Shown in pieces: positions 1 through 8,125 of a stretch of DNA of 64,000 nt. Below the pieces are notes generated by a model that was not told the origin of the DNA, did no database searches, and was given only the letters and a program-made list of their open reading frames with translations. Both the position numbers and the translations under genes were made by a program. Source of the stretch: CAZMZW01 sp964571135 (lineage in GTDB: Bacteria > Chloroflexota > Anaerolineae > Anaerolineales > Anaerolineaceae); the NCBI GenBank assembly GCA_964571135.1, contig CAZMZW010000008.1, positions 47,447 to 111,446 of the forward strand. The letters run 5' to 3'. Each line of letters opens with the position of its first letter. Position 1 is the first letter of the stretch.

Positions 1-1348
1 CAATTTCCTCAGATCTTAAAATTGGTTTCTCTTCGTTCGGATTTGTAAGCATTTGGGTCAAATTACGAAAATGTTGTTCTGCCAATATGCTTGTAGGGGC
101 TAAAAACGCTGATTGTGCACTTCTCTGAAGTGTAATTATTATGGCAATACATGCAATAACCGTTTTTCCTGAACCAACATCCCCCTGAATCAAACGATTC
201 ATAGGTTTTCCTGAGCCAAGATCGGCTCTGATTTCATCCAGTACCTTTATTTGCGAGTTTGTTAGCTTAAATGGTAATCTAGTAATAAACGATTGTAAAT
301 TTGCAGGATCAATATCATAAATTTCGGCTTGATTTCTTTCCCATTTCAGTTTTTGGGACATTACTCCAAGTTGTAAAAATAATATCTCATCAAAAGATAA
401 TCGTTGTTTTGCCTTTAGGAGAAGATTATTATTATTTGGAAAATGGATGTTCGTAATTGCATTTGATAAAACAACCAGGCTTTCCTCTCTACGGATATCC
501 TCAGGCAAATAATCATGAATGCGTGAAGCCCAGTAATTGACAGTCTCAAACATGATTCGGCGAATACTTTTTTGGGTAATGCCTGATGTGAGTGGATAAA
601 AAGGCACAATTCGATTTGTATGAAGTTGTTCGCGATCTATACTCTCAGCTTCTGGATTGTTCATTGTTAAACGACCGAGATACATTTCAATTTTCCCGGA
701 AAGAATTAATTGCTTTCCTTTGGGAAAACTTTTAAGAAGCCACGGTTGGTTAAACCATGTGACCCTTAAATAGCCTGTGCCATCACTTACCACAGCTTCA
801 ATTATTTTCAACTTTCGATTGCCTGCTGATCGCATGCCAATGCTATTTACAACTGCAACAATCGATATTTCTTCTCCATAATTCAACCGATTTATCGGCT
901 TAAGAGTGCTCAAATCCCAGTATCGTCTTGGATAAAAATGGAGCAGGTCTTTAATCGTAATCAGATGAAGCTTTTCCAGAAGCTTTGCGGTTTGACCACC
1001 AATTCGGTTTATTACTGTGATTGAAGCATTTAGACCAGTATTTGAATTGTTATCAGAAGTTTTAGTTTTTTGAGAAGGTATGGCGGTCGGTTGAAGATTT
1101 AACAATTGATCAAAAATTGTAATGAAATTTGCAATAGCTTTTTTTCTTTCCTGAAATGGCAATGACTTGTATTTAGATAACAATTGAGTAATTTCTTTAA
1201 CCTTTTCCTGTGAAATGAGATGTAAAGCGGCTTCAGATTGCCATAAGGGGATAAGACTTTCAAGCCCACCAATTACTGCTTTATTTTCATAGTTACAATT
1301 AATTTCATGGCGAAATAATTTTAATAAATTAATTGCGGAATTACCCAT
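1..1348 (-). CDS. recG: ATP-dependent DNA helicase RecG (3' part cut by window edge)
   Basis: RecG remodels stalled replication forks and unwinds branched DNA. I read this frame directly from the complement: it opens with ATG at 1346-1348 and stays open to base 1, giving about 449 N-terminal residues. Visible are the wedge (OB-fold) region with INRIGGQTAKLLEKL and DLLHFYPRRYWD (roughly residues 125-160), motif I GDVGSGKTVIA near residue 391 and motif Ia APTSILAEQHF. The DExH box, the rest of the helicase core and the stop lie outside the window. It is the last visible gene of a minus-strand run behind degV and fakA, 40 bases after degV. In Bacillus recG also sits next to the fakA homologue yloV, so the identity is supported by both motifs and context. 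Confidence 0.95.
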   Translation of the reverse strand, partial: MGNSAINLLKLFRHEINCNYENKAVIGGLESLIPLWQSEAALHLISQEKVKEITQLLSKYKSLPFQERKKAIANFITIFDQLLNLQPTAIPSQKTKTSDNNSNTGLNASITVINRIGGQTAKLLEKLHLITIKDLLHFYPRRYWDLSTLKPINRLNYGEEISIVAVVNSIGMRSAGNRKLKIIEAVVSDGTGYLRVTWFNQPWLLKSFPKGKQLILSGKIEMYLGRLTMNNPEAESIDREQLHTNRIVPFYPLTSGITQKSIRRIMFETVNYWASRIHDYLPEDIRREESLVVLSNAITNIHFPNNNNLLLKAKQRLSFDEILFLQLGVMSQKLKWERNQAEIYDIDPANLQSFITRLPFKLTNSQIKVLDEIRADLGSGKPMNRLIQGDVGSGKTVIACIAIIITLQRSAQSAFLAPTSILAEQHFRNLTQMLTNPNEEKPILRSEEI

Positions 1349-1388
1349 AGATTAATTCTACCAAGATGTTTAACAAAAAAAAGGGCTT

Positions 1389-2240
1389 TCAGATAAATTT
1401 ATCGAGAACAAAAATCCCCAAAGCTTTTGGTCCTATGATCGAGGCATTTGCAGTATTAATTGATTGAAATGAAAATTTTGTGCTTTGGAATTGTTCATTA
1501 CAATGCGTCTGTAAAGAAATTACTTCTTTAGGTTTTGATGAATTGCCACTAACTACAATAAATTCTTGCGGTTGTTCAAATTCATCAATAAAATCCTCAA
1601 AGCAAACTAGTAAATATTTCTTTTTATTGATTTTAGTAAGGGGAGAAAATTTACCCTCTTCTATTGTGAATAATGGGATGGTTCCGATAAAATCCAAAGC
1701 TATCGATTGCGGTACATCAAGAAATTTGGACTGCTGCGCATAGGTAAGATTTGGACAATAAAAAATCCCAAAAATATGCGGAATAATTAATCGAATATAT
1801 TGTGCAACCGAAGAATTGCTTTTTCCTTTATTAATTACCTCTGCCACTTTACTTACCATCATTCCTAAACCGTATGAAAAAGTGCCGGAATCGATTAAAT
1901 GATATTTTATATTTTCGGGCAAAACTTGAAGAATATTTTTTATTTGAGAATAGATTGGTGATAGAAAACTGGAAGGGAGCAGAATAAATAATTCTTCAAA
2001 TTCATTTCTACTATCGATCAATAATTGAATTAATTGCTTGGGTGAGGGTGGGAAAATGATTGGATGATTTCCAGAATTAATATTGTTTGGTAGAGCATCA
2101 ATTCCTTTTAATGAAATATCAATGTTTGAATTATTGACAATTGAGATTGATGATGGAATCTGCCTGACCAAATCTGCTCCAGGAAATTCCTTTTTTGGAA
2201 ATTGAACTGAGTTATCAGTGATTATCCCTATCGGTTTCAA
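1389..2240 (-). CDS. DegV family protein (FakB-like fatty-acid-binding subunit)
   Basis: DegV/FakB proteins bind a fatty acid and present it to the kinase FakA for phosphorylation. The 283 residues are the usual family length. The N-terminus carries the DegV hallmark in the form IITDNS (residues 6-11), where most members have a T/D-S motif, and a second conserved block LIDSGTFSYGLGMMV near residues 115-130 matches the family pattern of a SGT/S ligand loop followed by G-G. The start codon lies only 2 bases beyond the fakA stop codon, so the two are surely co-transcribed and probably form a kinase and carrier pair. Parts of the sequence are divergent from textbook DegV, so the bound lipid is unknown. 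Family call firm, function inferred from the neighbour. Confidence 0.8.
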   Translation of the reverse strand: MKPIGIITDNSVQFPKKEFPGADLVRQIPSSISIVNNSNIDISLKGIDALPNNINSGNHPIIFPPSPKQLIQLLIDSRNEFEELFILLPSSFLSPIYSQIKNILQVLPENIKYHLIDSGTFSYGLGMMVSKVAEVINKGKSNSSVAQYIRLIIPHIFGIFYCPNLTYAQQSKFLDVPQSIALDFIGTIPLFTIEEGKFSPLTKINKKKYLLVCFEDFIDEFEQPQEFIVVSGNSSKPKEVISLQTHCNEQFQSTKFSFQSINTANASIIGPKALGIFVLDKFI

Positions 2241-2242
2241 TG

Positions 2243-3931
2243 TTATTCAACTGCAAAAATGAACTGGTAATAGGGTTGGCCGCCATCATGAACTTCAATT
2301 TCTTGCTTGGGAAATGAAGTCTTAATAAATTCAATAATTTCTTCAAGTTCGGATTTAGTAATATTCAGCCCAGAAAATATAGTGATATGTTCCTTATTTT
2401 CTGTTCCAATTAATTTCAATAGATTTATACAGGAATCTTTTAGACTCTTGGATGAATCAACTAAAACGCCATTATGCAGTGCAATTATTTCACCTTTGTT
2501 GACTTTTACGTTGTTGATGGTGATCGAACGCGTTGCTATTGTAATCTCTCCGGTTTCCACTTCTCCAATCGCGTCTTTCATTTCCCTGCAAATTGACTCA
2601 AAATCGCCATCAGGATCAAGGTGAAGGCATGCGGATAAACCTTGCGGAACACTTTTTGAAGGAATGACAATCACATTTTTATGTGTTGCACTTTTAGCGG
2701 TCTCTGCAGCCAGAATTATATTTTTATTGTTTGGCAAAATAATAATATTATTAGTTGGTAGGTCCTTGAAGGCATCCAAGAGTTCTTCCGTACTCGGATT
2801 CATGGTTTGTCCACCTTCAACAACTGCAGCAACGCCCAAGCTTTGAAATATTTTTGTTATCCCCTTTCCTGGTGAGACTGCAATAACAGCAATTTGTCCT
2901 TCTTTAATGAATGGTTTGGAAATCTCATTCTGCTTAGGTTGATTTCCCATCTGCTCCAATAAATTTTCAATATATACTTTCTTGATAGTTCCATACTTCT
3001 TTACGTACTCAAGGGGTAAATATTGATTTTCAGTAGAGGTATGAATATGCATACGGTATAAATTCTCACCTTCACCTAATTGAATTGAAGTACCAATTTC
3101 AGAAAGCTCAGCATAGAATTGTTTTAAATCCAATGGATTAGTTGGCGTAAAATCAACAACTATTTCGAAATCTTGTCCCGGTTCAATAGCATCATTGAAG
3201 TTGAGTAATTTATCAACAGGAGTTGAGGCATTTTTATCTAACGCACTAACTTCTAGTTCTAGTGGTAAATTATTGATGAAACGCTGCATACCTTCCAGGA
3301 AAAAGTAAAGTCCCTTGCCCCCGGAATCGACTACGCCGGCTTGTTTTAGGATCGGTAAAAGGTTGGGAGTGTTTTGGACGGATTTATCTGCTTCTTTGAT
3401 AATGATCGTCAGAATTTCCGTTAAATCAGTTGAACTTGAAAAAGCATCCTCAGCAGCATGCGCAATATCTTTAGCGACTGTAAGGATGGTTCCTTCCACA
3501 GGGCGGACAACACCTTTGTAGGCTGTATTACGACTTTCGTTCAATGCCTGCACAAATAATTGGGCATCCATTACAGGTTGATCATCCAATATGCGGGCGA
3601 ATCCACGGAGCAATTGTGAAAGAATCACACCTGAATTCCCGCGAGCTCCCATCAAAGCACCCTGAGAGATTAATCGGGCAATTTTCCCAATATTTTGCTC
3701 ATTGTTATCAGCGACTTCACTATATGCAGATTTGAGTGTGAGGAACATATTTGTTCCGGTATCGCCATCTGGTACTGGAAATACATTCAATGAATTAATG
3801 GTCTGTTGATTAGTTTTCACCCAGAGAATTCCAGCATTAAACAACTCTTTTAATACCTGACCATTAATACTTTGATATTTAACAATTTTGGTTGAATCCA
3901 CAAATTGTGGATCTATGGTATTTTGTGGCAT
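2243..3931 (-). CDS. fakA: DAK2-domain fatty acid kinase-like protein (FakA/YloV)
   Basis: FakA phosphorylates fatty acids held by a DegV/FakB partner, feeding them into phospholipid synthesis through PlsX. The 562 residues match the usual length of about 550. The DAK2 nucleotide and metal site is clear: PVPDGDTGTNM at residues 52-62 and GARGNSGVILSQLLRG at about 96-111. A central domain and a C-terminal DAK1-like domain (ILPNNKNIILAAETA, then VVDGGQPYY-like HDGGQPYYQF near the end) follow. It lies between a YloU-type Asp23 protein upstream and a DegV protein downstream, the same neighbourhood as B. subtilis yloV. The assignment as a fatty acid kinase rather than a dihydroxyacetone kinase rests on the architecture and the adjacent DegV gene. 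Confidence 0.88.
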   Translation of the reverse strand: MPQNTIDPQFVDSTKIVKYQSINGQVLKELFNAGILWVKTNQQTINSLNVFPVPDGDTGTNMFLTLKSAYSEVADNNEQNIGKIARLISQGALMGARGNSGVILSQLLRGFARILDDQPVMDAQLFVQALNESRNTAYKGVVRPVEGTILTVAKDIAHAAEDAFSSSTDLTEILTIIIKEADKSVQNTPNLLPILKQAGVVDSGGKGLYFFLEGMQRFINNLPLELEVSALDKNASTPVDKLLNFNDAIEPGQDFEIVVDFTPTNPLDLKQFYAELSEIGTSIQLGEGENLYRMHIHTSTENQYLPLEYVKKYGTIKKVYIENLLEQMGNQPKQNEISKPFIKEGQIAVIAVSPGKGITKIFQSLGVAAVVEGGQTMNPSTEELLDAFKDLPTNNIIILPNNKNIILAAETAKSATHKNVIVIPSKSVPQGLSACLHLDPDGDFESICREMKDAIGEVETGEITIATRSITINNVKVNKGEIIALHNGVLVDSSKSLKDSCINLLKLIGTENKEHITIFSGLNITKSELEEIIEFIKTSFPKQEIEVHDGGQPYYQFIFAVE

Positions 3932-3963
3932 TCAGTAACCTATATTTTGGATATTTAAAATTA

Positions 3964-4320
3964 TCAATCAGCATTGCTGACGCGCAATCCTCGAACATGA
4001 ACATTTACTGCACTGACTGAAATCCCTATCATTTTTTCTATTTGGAATTTAACGCTATGGGAAACACTTTCCGCGACGGAAGATATCCGTGTTCCATATT
4101 CAATAATAATATACAAATCAATTTTTATTGAGTTGCCATCATAATTCACAATCACACCTGACGCGGGGTCATTAAACAGTAATTTAGATATTCCCCGCAC
4201 GATATCTTTATCAGCCATGCCTACAACACCGTATGATTCAAGTGCTGATTGATATGCGATGGTAGCAATGGTGTGATTCGAAACGTAAACCTTGCCTGTT
4301 TGATTCATTTTATCTTCCAT
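3964..4320 (-). CDS. Asp23/Gls24 family protein (YloU-like)
   Basis: Asp23/Gls24 proteins are small envelope-stress-associated proteins of uncertain biochemical role. Typical features are present: NHTIATIAYQSALESYGVVGM near the N-terminus, IVNYDGNSIKIDLYIIIEYG in the middle and the closing VNVHVRGLRV. I prefer the ATG at 4318-4320 (MEDKMNQTG); an in-frame ATG eight codons earlier would extend the gene to 4344. The gene directly precedes fakA and is divergent from rpmB, reproducing the Bacillus rpmB-yloU-yloV order. A second, shorter paralogue lies at 53429-53776 in front of nusB, like Bacillus YqhY, so both Asp23 copies occupy their Bacillus-like sites. Confidence 0.85.
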   Translation of the reverse strand: MEDKMNQTGKVYVSNHTIATIAYQSALESYGVVGMADKDIVRGISKLLFNDPASGVIVNYDGNSIKIDLYIIIEYGTRISSVAESVSHSVKFQIEKMIGISVSAVNVHVRGLRVSNAD

Positions 4321-4349
4321 TGTTTTACCTTTTATATTAACCAATTTTC

Positions 4350-4378
4350 TTGCGGTAAGTTACGCCTTGTGGTAAACT
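4350..4378 (+). promoter_or_regulatory. Predicted sigma-70 promoter of rpmB
   Basis: A TTGCGG -35 box (4350-4355), 17-base spacer and TAAACT -10 box (4373-4378) preceded by TGg, an extended -10. The rpmB start is 51 bases downstream. Prediction by eye only. Confidence 0.5.
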
Positions 4379-4428
4379 TCATTTTTATTATCTTTGTATT
4401 TTAATCAATATTTGGAAGGAATTTAAAG

Positions 4429-4611
4429 ATGGCTAAGTGTGAACATTGCGGAAAAACGACAACTTTTGGACATAACCGCAGTTTTTCTATGCGTGCAACT
4501 AATCGTAAATTTAGACCGAATCTGCAACGGGTATTGATCTTTGAAAAAGGTATTAAAGTTCGAAAAACTTTATGCGCCAGGTGTATCCGTACCATGGTAA
4601 AAAGTAAATAA
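4429..4611 (+). CDS. rpmB: 50S ribosomal protein L28, zinc-binding type
   Basis: L28 is a small protein of the large ribosomal subunit. The 60-residue product begins MAKCEHCGKTTTFGHNRS, the standard L28 opening, and ends with TLCARCIRTMVKSK. The two CxxC pairs (residues 4-7 and about 49-52) form the zinc ribbon found in the C+ version of L28, whereas the C- version lacks them. The RBS GGAAGGA sits about 10 bases before the ATG. The gene is monocistronic: it has its own promoter and ends at a strong hairpin that it shares with rpe on the other strand. Confidence 0.95.
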   Translation: MAKCEHCGKTTTFGHNRSFSMRATNRKFRPNLQRVLIFEKGIKVRKTLCARCIRTMVKSK

Positions 4612-4625
4612 TTCATGTAACAAAT

Positions 4626-4650
4626 AAAAATGCGGCAAAACCGCATTTTT
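4626..4650. terminator. Bidirectional rho-independent terminator between rpmB and rpe
   Basis: A perfect 10-bp stem AAAAATGCGG / CCGCATTTTT with a 5-base loop, giving a T-tract on either strand. It lies between the convergent 3' ends of rpmB (stop at 4611) and rpe (stop at 4649), overlapping the last bases of rpe. Confidence 0.85.
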
Positions 4651-5308
4651 ATTTTAAAACCTCATTTAATTCCTGGATTGATAAGGTAATACCTCTTGGA
4701 TTTGAGAATATTGCAGCTCCGACAACAAAAAGATCAGCACCGGCTTGATATGCTAACGGAAGCGTTTGAGCGTTTATTCCACCATCAACCTCAATTATTG
4801 GCTTTTTATCCATAGGCTTGATCATTTCTTTGATAGCAGTAATTTTAGAAAGTTGACTTTGGATAAATGTCTGACCACCAAATCCGGGATTGACTGTCAT
4901 AACCAGGATCAAATCAATTGAATCCAGCACTGATTTTATACTTTCGATGGGTGTTCCTGGATTTAGCACGATCCCAGTTTTCATTTTATAACTATTAATG
5001 AGTTGAAGAGTCCTGTGAATATTTGGATTATTTTCAATATGAACACTAATCCCTGTTGAGCCAAATGTTGCACACGACTCAATATAATTATCAGGATTTT
5101 CCACCATCAAGTGAGTTTCCAGGGGGAGAGAAGAGGTTTTTTGGCATGATTGGATAATAAACGGCCCAACAGAAATATTTGGAACGAAATGCCCATCCAT
5201 AATATCAATGTGCAGTTGTTCAACCCCTGCCTTTTCAACTTCTGAAATTTGATCATTCAAAAAGCAGAAATCTGCATTTAATATTGAGGCCGATATCCTG
5301 ATTTTCAT
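4649..5308 (-). CDS. rpe: Ribulose-phosphate 3-epimerase
   Basis: This enzyme interconverts D-ribulose 5-phosphate and D-xylulose 5-phosphate in the pentose phosphate pathway. The product is a single (beta/alpha)8 barrel of the normal 220 residues. Signature elements are SASILNADF at the N-terminus, LHIDIMDGHFVPN with metal ligands, ETHLMVENP, VMTVNPGFGGQTF and the phosphate-binding end VDGGINAQT and VVGAAIF. I chose ATG at 5306-5308 because the barrel begins there; an upstream ATG would extend to 5326. There is no obvious RBS, and a TATAAT box at 5318-5323 would place the transcript start almost at the ATG, so a leaderless message is possible. Confidence 0.95.
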   Translation of the reverse strand: MKIRISASILNADFCFLNDQISEVEKAGVEQLHIDIMDGHFVPNISVGPFIIQSCQKTSSLPLETHLMVENPDNYIESCATFGSTGISVHIENNPNIHRTLQLINSYKMKTGIVLNPGTPIESIKSVLDSIDLILVMTVNPGFGGQTFIQSQLSKITAIKEMIKPMDKKPIIEVDGGINAQTLPLAYQAGADLFVVGAAIFSNPRGITLSIQELNEVLK

Positions 5309-5377
5309 TATTGTTAAATTATACATCAGGCATTCTCATGAATCAGATATAATTTTCTAAGACTGTTATATAAACTC

Positions 5378-5857
5378 ATGAAGATTCTAAAGGCCTATTT
5401 TTCAAAAACTATTGTAATTAGTGGATTTATAGTGTTTGTTTTTCTTTTGATTGGATTTGTATCATTGGCCTCTCTTTTTATTCCTCCATCAGAGATAATT
5501 CCTAATGTTGAATCCAAGATAACAATTATTGCGTATAGCACAATAACACCAGAAACATCTACAAAAGACCAAGTATCGCCTATAACGCCAAGTCCTGATC
5601 CAAACAATATTATTTTTGCTAAAGGATTTAAAGTTAATATTCATGGAACAGAAGGAGAGGGTTTACGTCTCCATCAATCGGCAGGACAGGAGAGCCCCAC
5701 AGTGTACCTGGCAAATGAAGGTGATATGTATCTTATTACTGAAGGACCCATAATAACCGGTGGGTATGTCTGGTGGCAAATACGCTCTCTGACCATTGAA
5801 ACAAATTTTGGTTGGGCTGTCCAGGATTTTCTTAAGGTTAATATTCTAAATCAATAA
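5378..5857 (+). CDS. Membrane-anchored protein with bacterial SH3-like domain
   Basis: The 159-residue protein has an uncleaved-looking N-terminal hydrophobic segment (about residues 11-37), a Ser/Thr/Pro-rich linker (about 55-78), and a compact C-terminal beta domain (about 80-155). The domain shows the bacterial SH3 pattern GLRLHQSAGQES, then GDMYLITEGP, WWQIR and a closing GWAVQDFL. This predicts a protein fixed in the cytoplasmic membrane with the SH3 domain outside, where such domains usually bind cell-wall or other surface ligands. It lies 21 bases upstream of the moxR-type gene and is probably co-transcribed with it. No catalytic domain is visible and the ligand is unknown. Confidence 0.7.
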   Translation: MKILKAYFSKTIVISGFIVFVFLLIGFVSLASLFIPPSEIIPNVESKITIIAYSTITPETSTKDQVSPITPSPDPNNIIFAKGFKVNIHGTEGEGLRLHQSAGQESPTVYLANEGDMYLITEGPIITGGYVWWQIRSLTIETNFGWAVQDFLKVNILNQ

Positions 5858-5878
5858 ACCAATATTAATGGTGGTTTT

Positions 5879-6820
5879 ATGGATATAAAAATCATTAGCG
5901 GTTTTCGTGACAAGTTATTGAACAACCTTGAGAAGGTGATACTGGGGAAAAATGAGGTGCTCAATTTAGTAATCATGGGGCTTATTTGCCGCGGTCATTT
6001 ATTAATTGATGATGTTCCTGGTGTAGGGAAAACGGTGCTGGCAAAAAGCCTGGCCATTTCACTAGGTAGCCGTTTTCGCCGTATTCAATTTACCCCGGAT
6101 ATGTTGCCGAGTGATATTACGGGCGTATCTTTTTATAATCAAAAAAATAAGGATTTTGAATTTCGCCCAGGCCCTATAATGACAGAAATTATTTTGGCAG
6201 ATGAAATTAATCGAGCTACTCCAAAAACGCAATCTGCCTTGCTGGAGGCGATGGAGGAAAGGCAGGTTACTGTTGATGGTATCACTCATCCATTGCCAAC
6301 AACCTTCATGGTAATAGGAACACAGAATCCCATTGAATATGAAGGTACTTTCCCGTTACCCGAAGGTCAGCTTGACCGATTTTTATTGAAAATTAAAATT
6401 GGTTATCCCTCAGTTTCCAATGAAATTCTGATTTTAGAATCGCAACAATTTAACCACCCGATTGAAGTATTAAAGGCTGTTATAACACAGAAAGAATTAA
6501 TCACTATTCAGAAGGCAGTGAAAGAAGTATATGTTTCAGACGCATTGAAGAAATATCTTGTCAGGATTATTAAAGCAACCAGAGAAAATGATGATATTTA
6601 TTTGGGTGCTTCCCCACGAGGCAGCCTGGGATTGTTTAGAATGGGACAAGCGTTCGCCGCATTAAATGGACGGGAATACATAATCCCTGATGATTTGAAA
6701 GAAATTGCGGTGCAAGTTCTTTCCCATCGAATAGTAATTCAACCAGGGGCCCGCATAAAAAATCTTTCACCTGAACTGGTGATACAGGAGATCCTTGATC
6801 AAGTTCCGGTGAATGGATAA
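5879..6820 (+). CDS. MoxR family AAA+ ATPase
   Basis: MoxR ATPases act as chaperones in metal insertion or complex assembly and are usually paired with DUF58 and VWA proteins. The 313 residues are the standard length. Walker A is DDVPGVGKT (residues 44-52), Walker B ILADEINRATPKTQ (about 105-118), followed by the family signature LLEAMEERQVT and sensor 1 IGTQNPIEYEGTFPLPE. The C-terminal lid contains GASPRGSLGLFRMGQAFA. The stop codon TAA is followed immediately by the TTG start of a DUF58 gene, so the two form the classic moxR-DUF58 unit. No transglutaminase or VWA gene follows, so the client is unknown. Confidence 0.92.
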   Translation: MDIKIISGFRDKLLNNLEKVILGKNEVLNLVIMGLICRGHLLIDDVPGVGKTVLAKSLAISLGSRFRRIQFTPDMLPSDITGVSFYNQKNKDFEFRPGPIMTEIILADEINRATPKTQSALLEAMEERQVTVDGITHPLPTTFMVIGTQNPIEYEGTFPLPEGQLDRFLLKIKIGYPSVSNEILILESQQFNHPIEVLKAVITQKELITIQKAVKEVYVSDALKKYLVRIIKATRENDDIYLGASPRGSLGLFRMGQAFAALNGREYIIPDDLKEIAVQVLSHRIVIQPGARIKNLSPELVIQEILDQVPVNG

Positions 6821-8104
6821 TTGCATACAAATAATTTGATATTGAAGATTAGAAGCAGATTCTGGATTATCCTCGGTATTCTAATAATTTCTCTAATGGG
6901 CTGGATATTTATTAAAGATGAAATTTTTCTTCAATTAACCAGTCTAAGTTCATTTATCATCATAACCTGCTTTATTTGGACTTATTTATCAGTCAGACAA
7001 ATAGATGTCAGCAGAAAATCAAGAATTTATCGCCAAAACGTTGGGGAATATTTTGAGGAATATTTTGAAATAAGAAATAAACTACCTATCTGGCGTTTCT
7101 GGCTTGAGATTACAGATCATTCCAACCTGGAGAATTTTTTTGTTTCGCGTGTTATAAGTTCACTGGGTCCTAATCAGTTGCGGAGCTTTAGCTCATATAC
7201 CTTGCTGAGAAAACGCGGTGCATTTTATTTGGGACCTATTAGTATTACTTCCGGGGATCCATTTGGACTTTTCTTTTCAAGAATTGAAATAGAAAATGAA
7301 GTCGTTCTACTTGTTTACCCTTTTTATGAATTACTAAAACAACATACACTTCATTTTGGAATGCTTATGGGGGGGAATTCATTAAAAAGACCATCATTGG
7401 AAACAACTCCTCATGCTGCCGGAATACGCGAATATTATCCGGGAGACCCCTTAAACAGAATTCACTGGCTCAGTTCCATTAGAAAAAATCAGATCATGGT
7501 TAAAGAATTCGACCAGGATCCTCAAGCCAGTGTATGGATCTATCTGGACGGGCAACAAATGATTAACACTTCTATAGAAGTTCGAAAAGAAAATGAGCGG
7601 GAAGGGAAACTCTGGATGTATAAAAAAAGGTCAGATATCCGGCTGCCCTGTGATACGTTTGAATATGCTGTGAGCATTACTGCTTCACTCTCAGAATATT
7701 TTATTAAACAAGGACGTTCTGTAGGATTTTGCTGTTCGGGAAAGAAAATTGAGGTTTTATCATCTGACAAGGGGGAGAGGCAATTAACCAAAATTCTTGA
7801 AGTATTAACCTTTTTGAAATCTAATGGTGATTTATCCATTCGGCGTCTTGTTGAAACTAAAATTCAATCTCAAAGTATTGGGACGACTGTAATCCTGATT
7901 ACAACATCTGCTGCTTTGGAATTGCGCGAAGCAGTCGAAATGATCAAACAAAGAGGCTTTTATCCAATATTGATCATTCTTGATGCAATTTCATTCGGAG
8001 TTAAAAGTAATCCAATAAATAAACAGGATGCTATGATAGATTCGAAAATATCAATTATAAAAATAAAATTTGGAGAAAAGATAAAAGATGTTCTCCAAAA
8101 GTAG
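6821..8104 (+). CDS. DUF58 domain-containing membrane protein
   Basis: DUF58 proteins are partners of MoxR ATPases. The 427-residue product has two N-terminal membrane segments (about residues 14-29 and 38-56), a beta-rich stretch including YLGPISITSGDPFGLF, and the DUF58 signature PGDPLNRIHWLSSIRKNQ near residue 207. A VWA-like C-terminal part follows (VWIYLDGQQ and a later TVILITTSA). The only available start is TTG at 6821, directly abutting the stop codon of the moxR gene, which suggests translational coupling. The last 21 bases before lon are the whole intergenic space, so the 3' end is convergent with lon. Confidence 0.88.
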   Translation: MHTNNLILKIRSRFWIILGILIISLMGWIFIKDEIFLQLTSLSSFIIITCFIWTYLSVRQIDVSRKSRIYRQNVGEYFEEYFEIRNKLPIWRFWLEITDHSNLENFFVSRVISSLGPNQLRSFSSYTLLRKRGAFYLGPISITSGDPFGLFFSRIEIENEVVLLVYPFYELLKQHTLHFGMLMGGNSLKRPSLETTPHAAGIREYYPGDPLNRIHWLSSIRKNQIMVKEFDQDPQASVWIYLDGQQMINTSIEVRKENEREGKLWMYKKRSDIRLPCDTFEYAVSITASLSEYFIKQGRSVGFCCSGKKIEVLSSDKGERQLTKILEVLTFLKSNGDLSIRRLVETKIQSQSIGTTVILITTSAALELREAVEMIKQRGFYPILIILDAISFGVKSNPINKQDAMIDSKISIIKIKFGEKIKDVLQK

Positions 8105-8125
8105 ATAAAACAGCTAAACTATTGG

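Noticed and set aside
4401..4646. Reading frame opposite rpmB
   Set aside because: Antisense shadow of a ribosomal protein gene with no family features.
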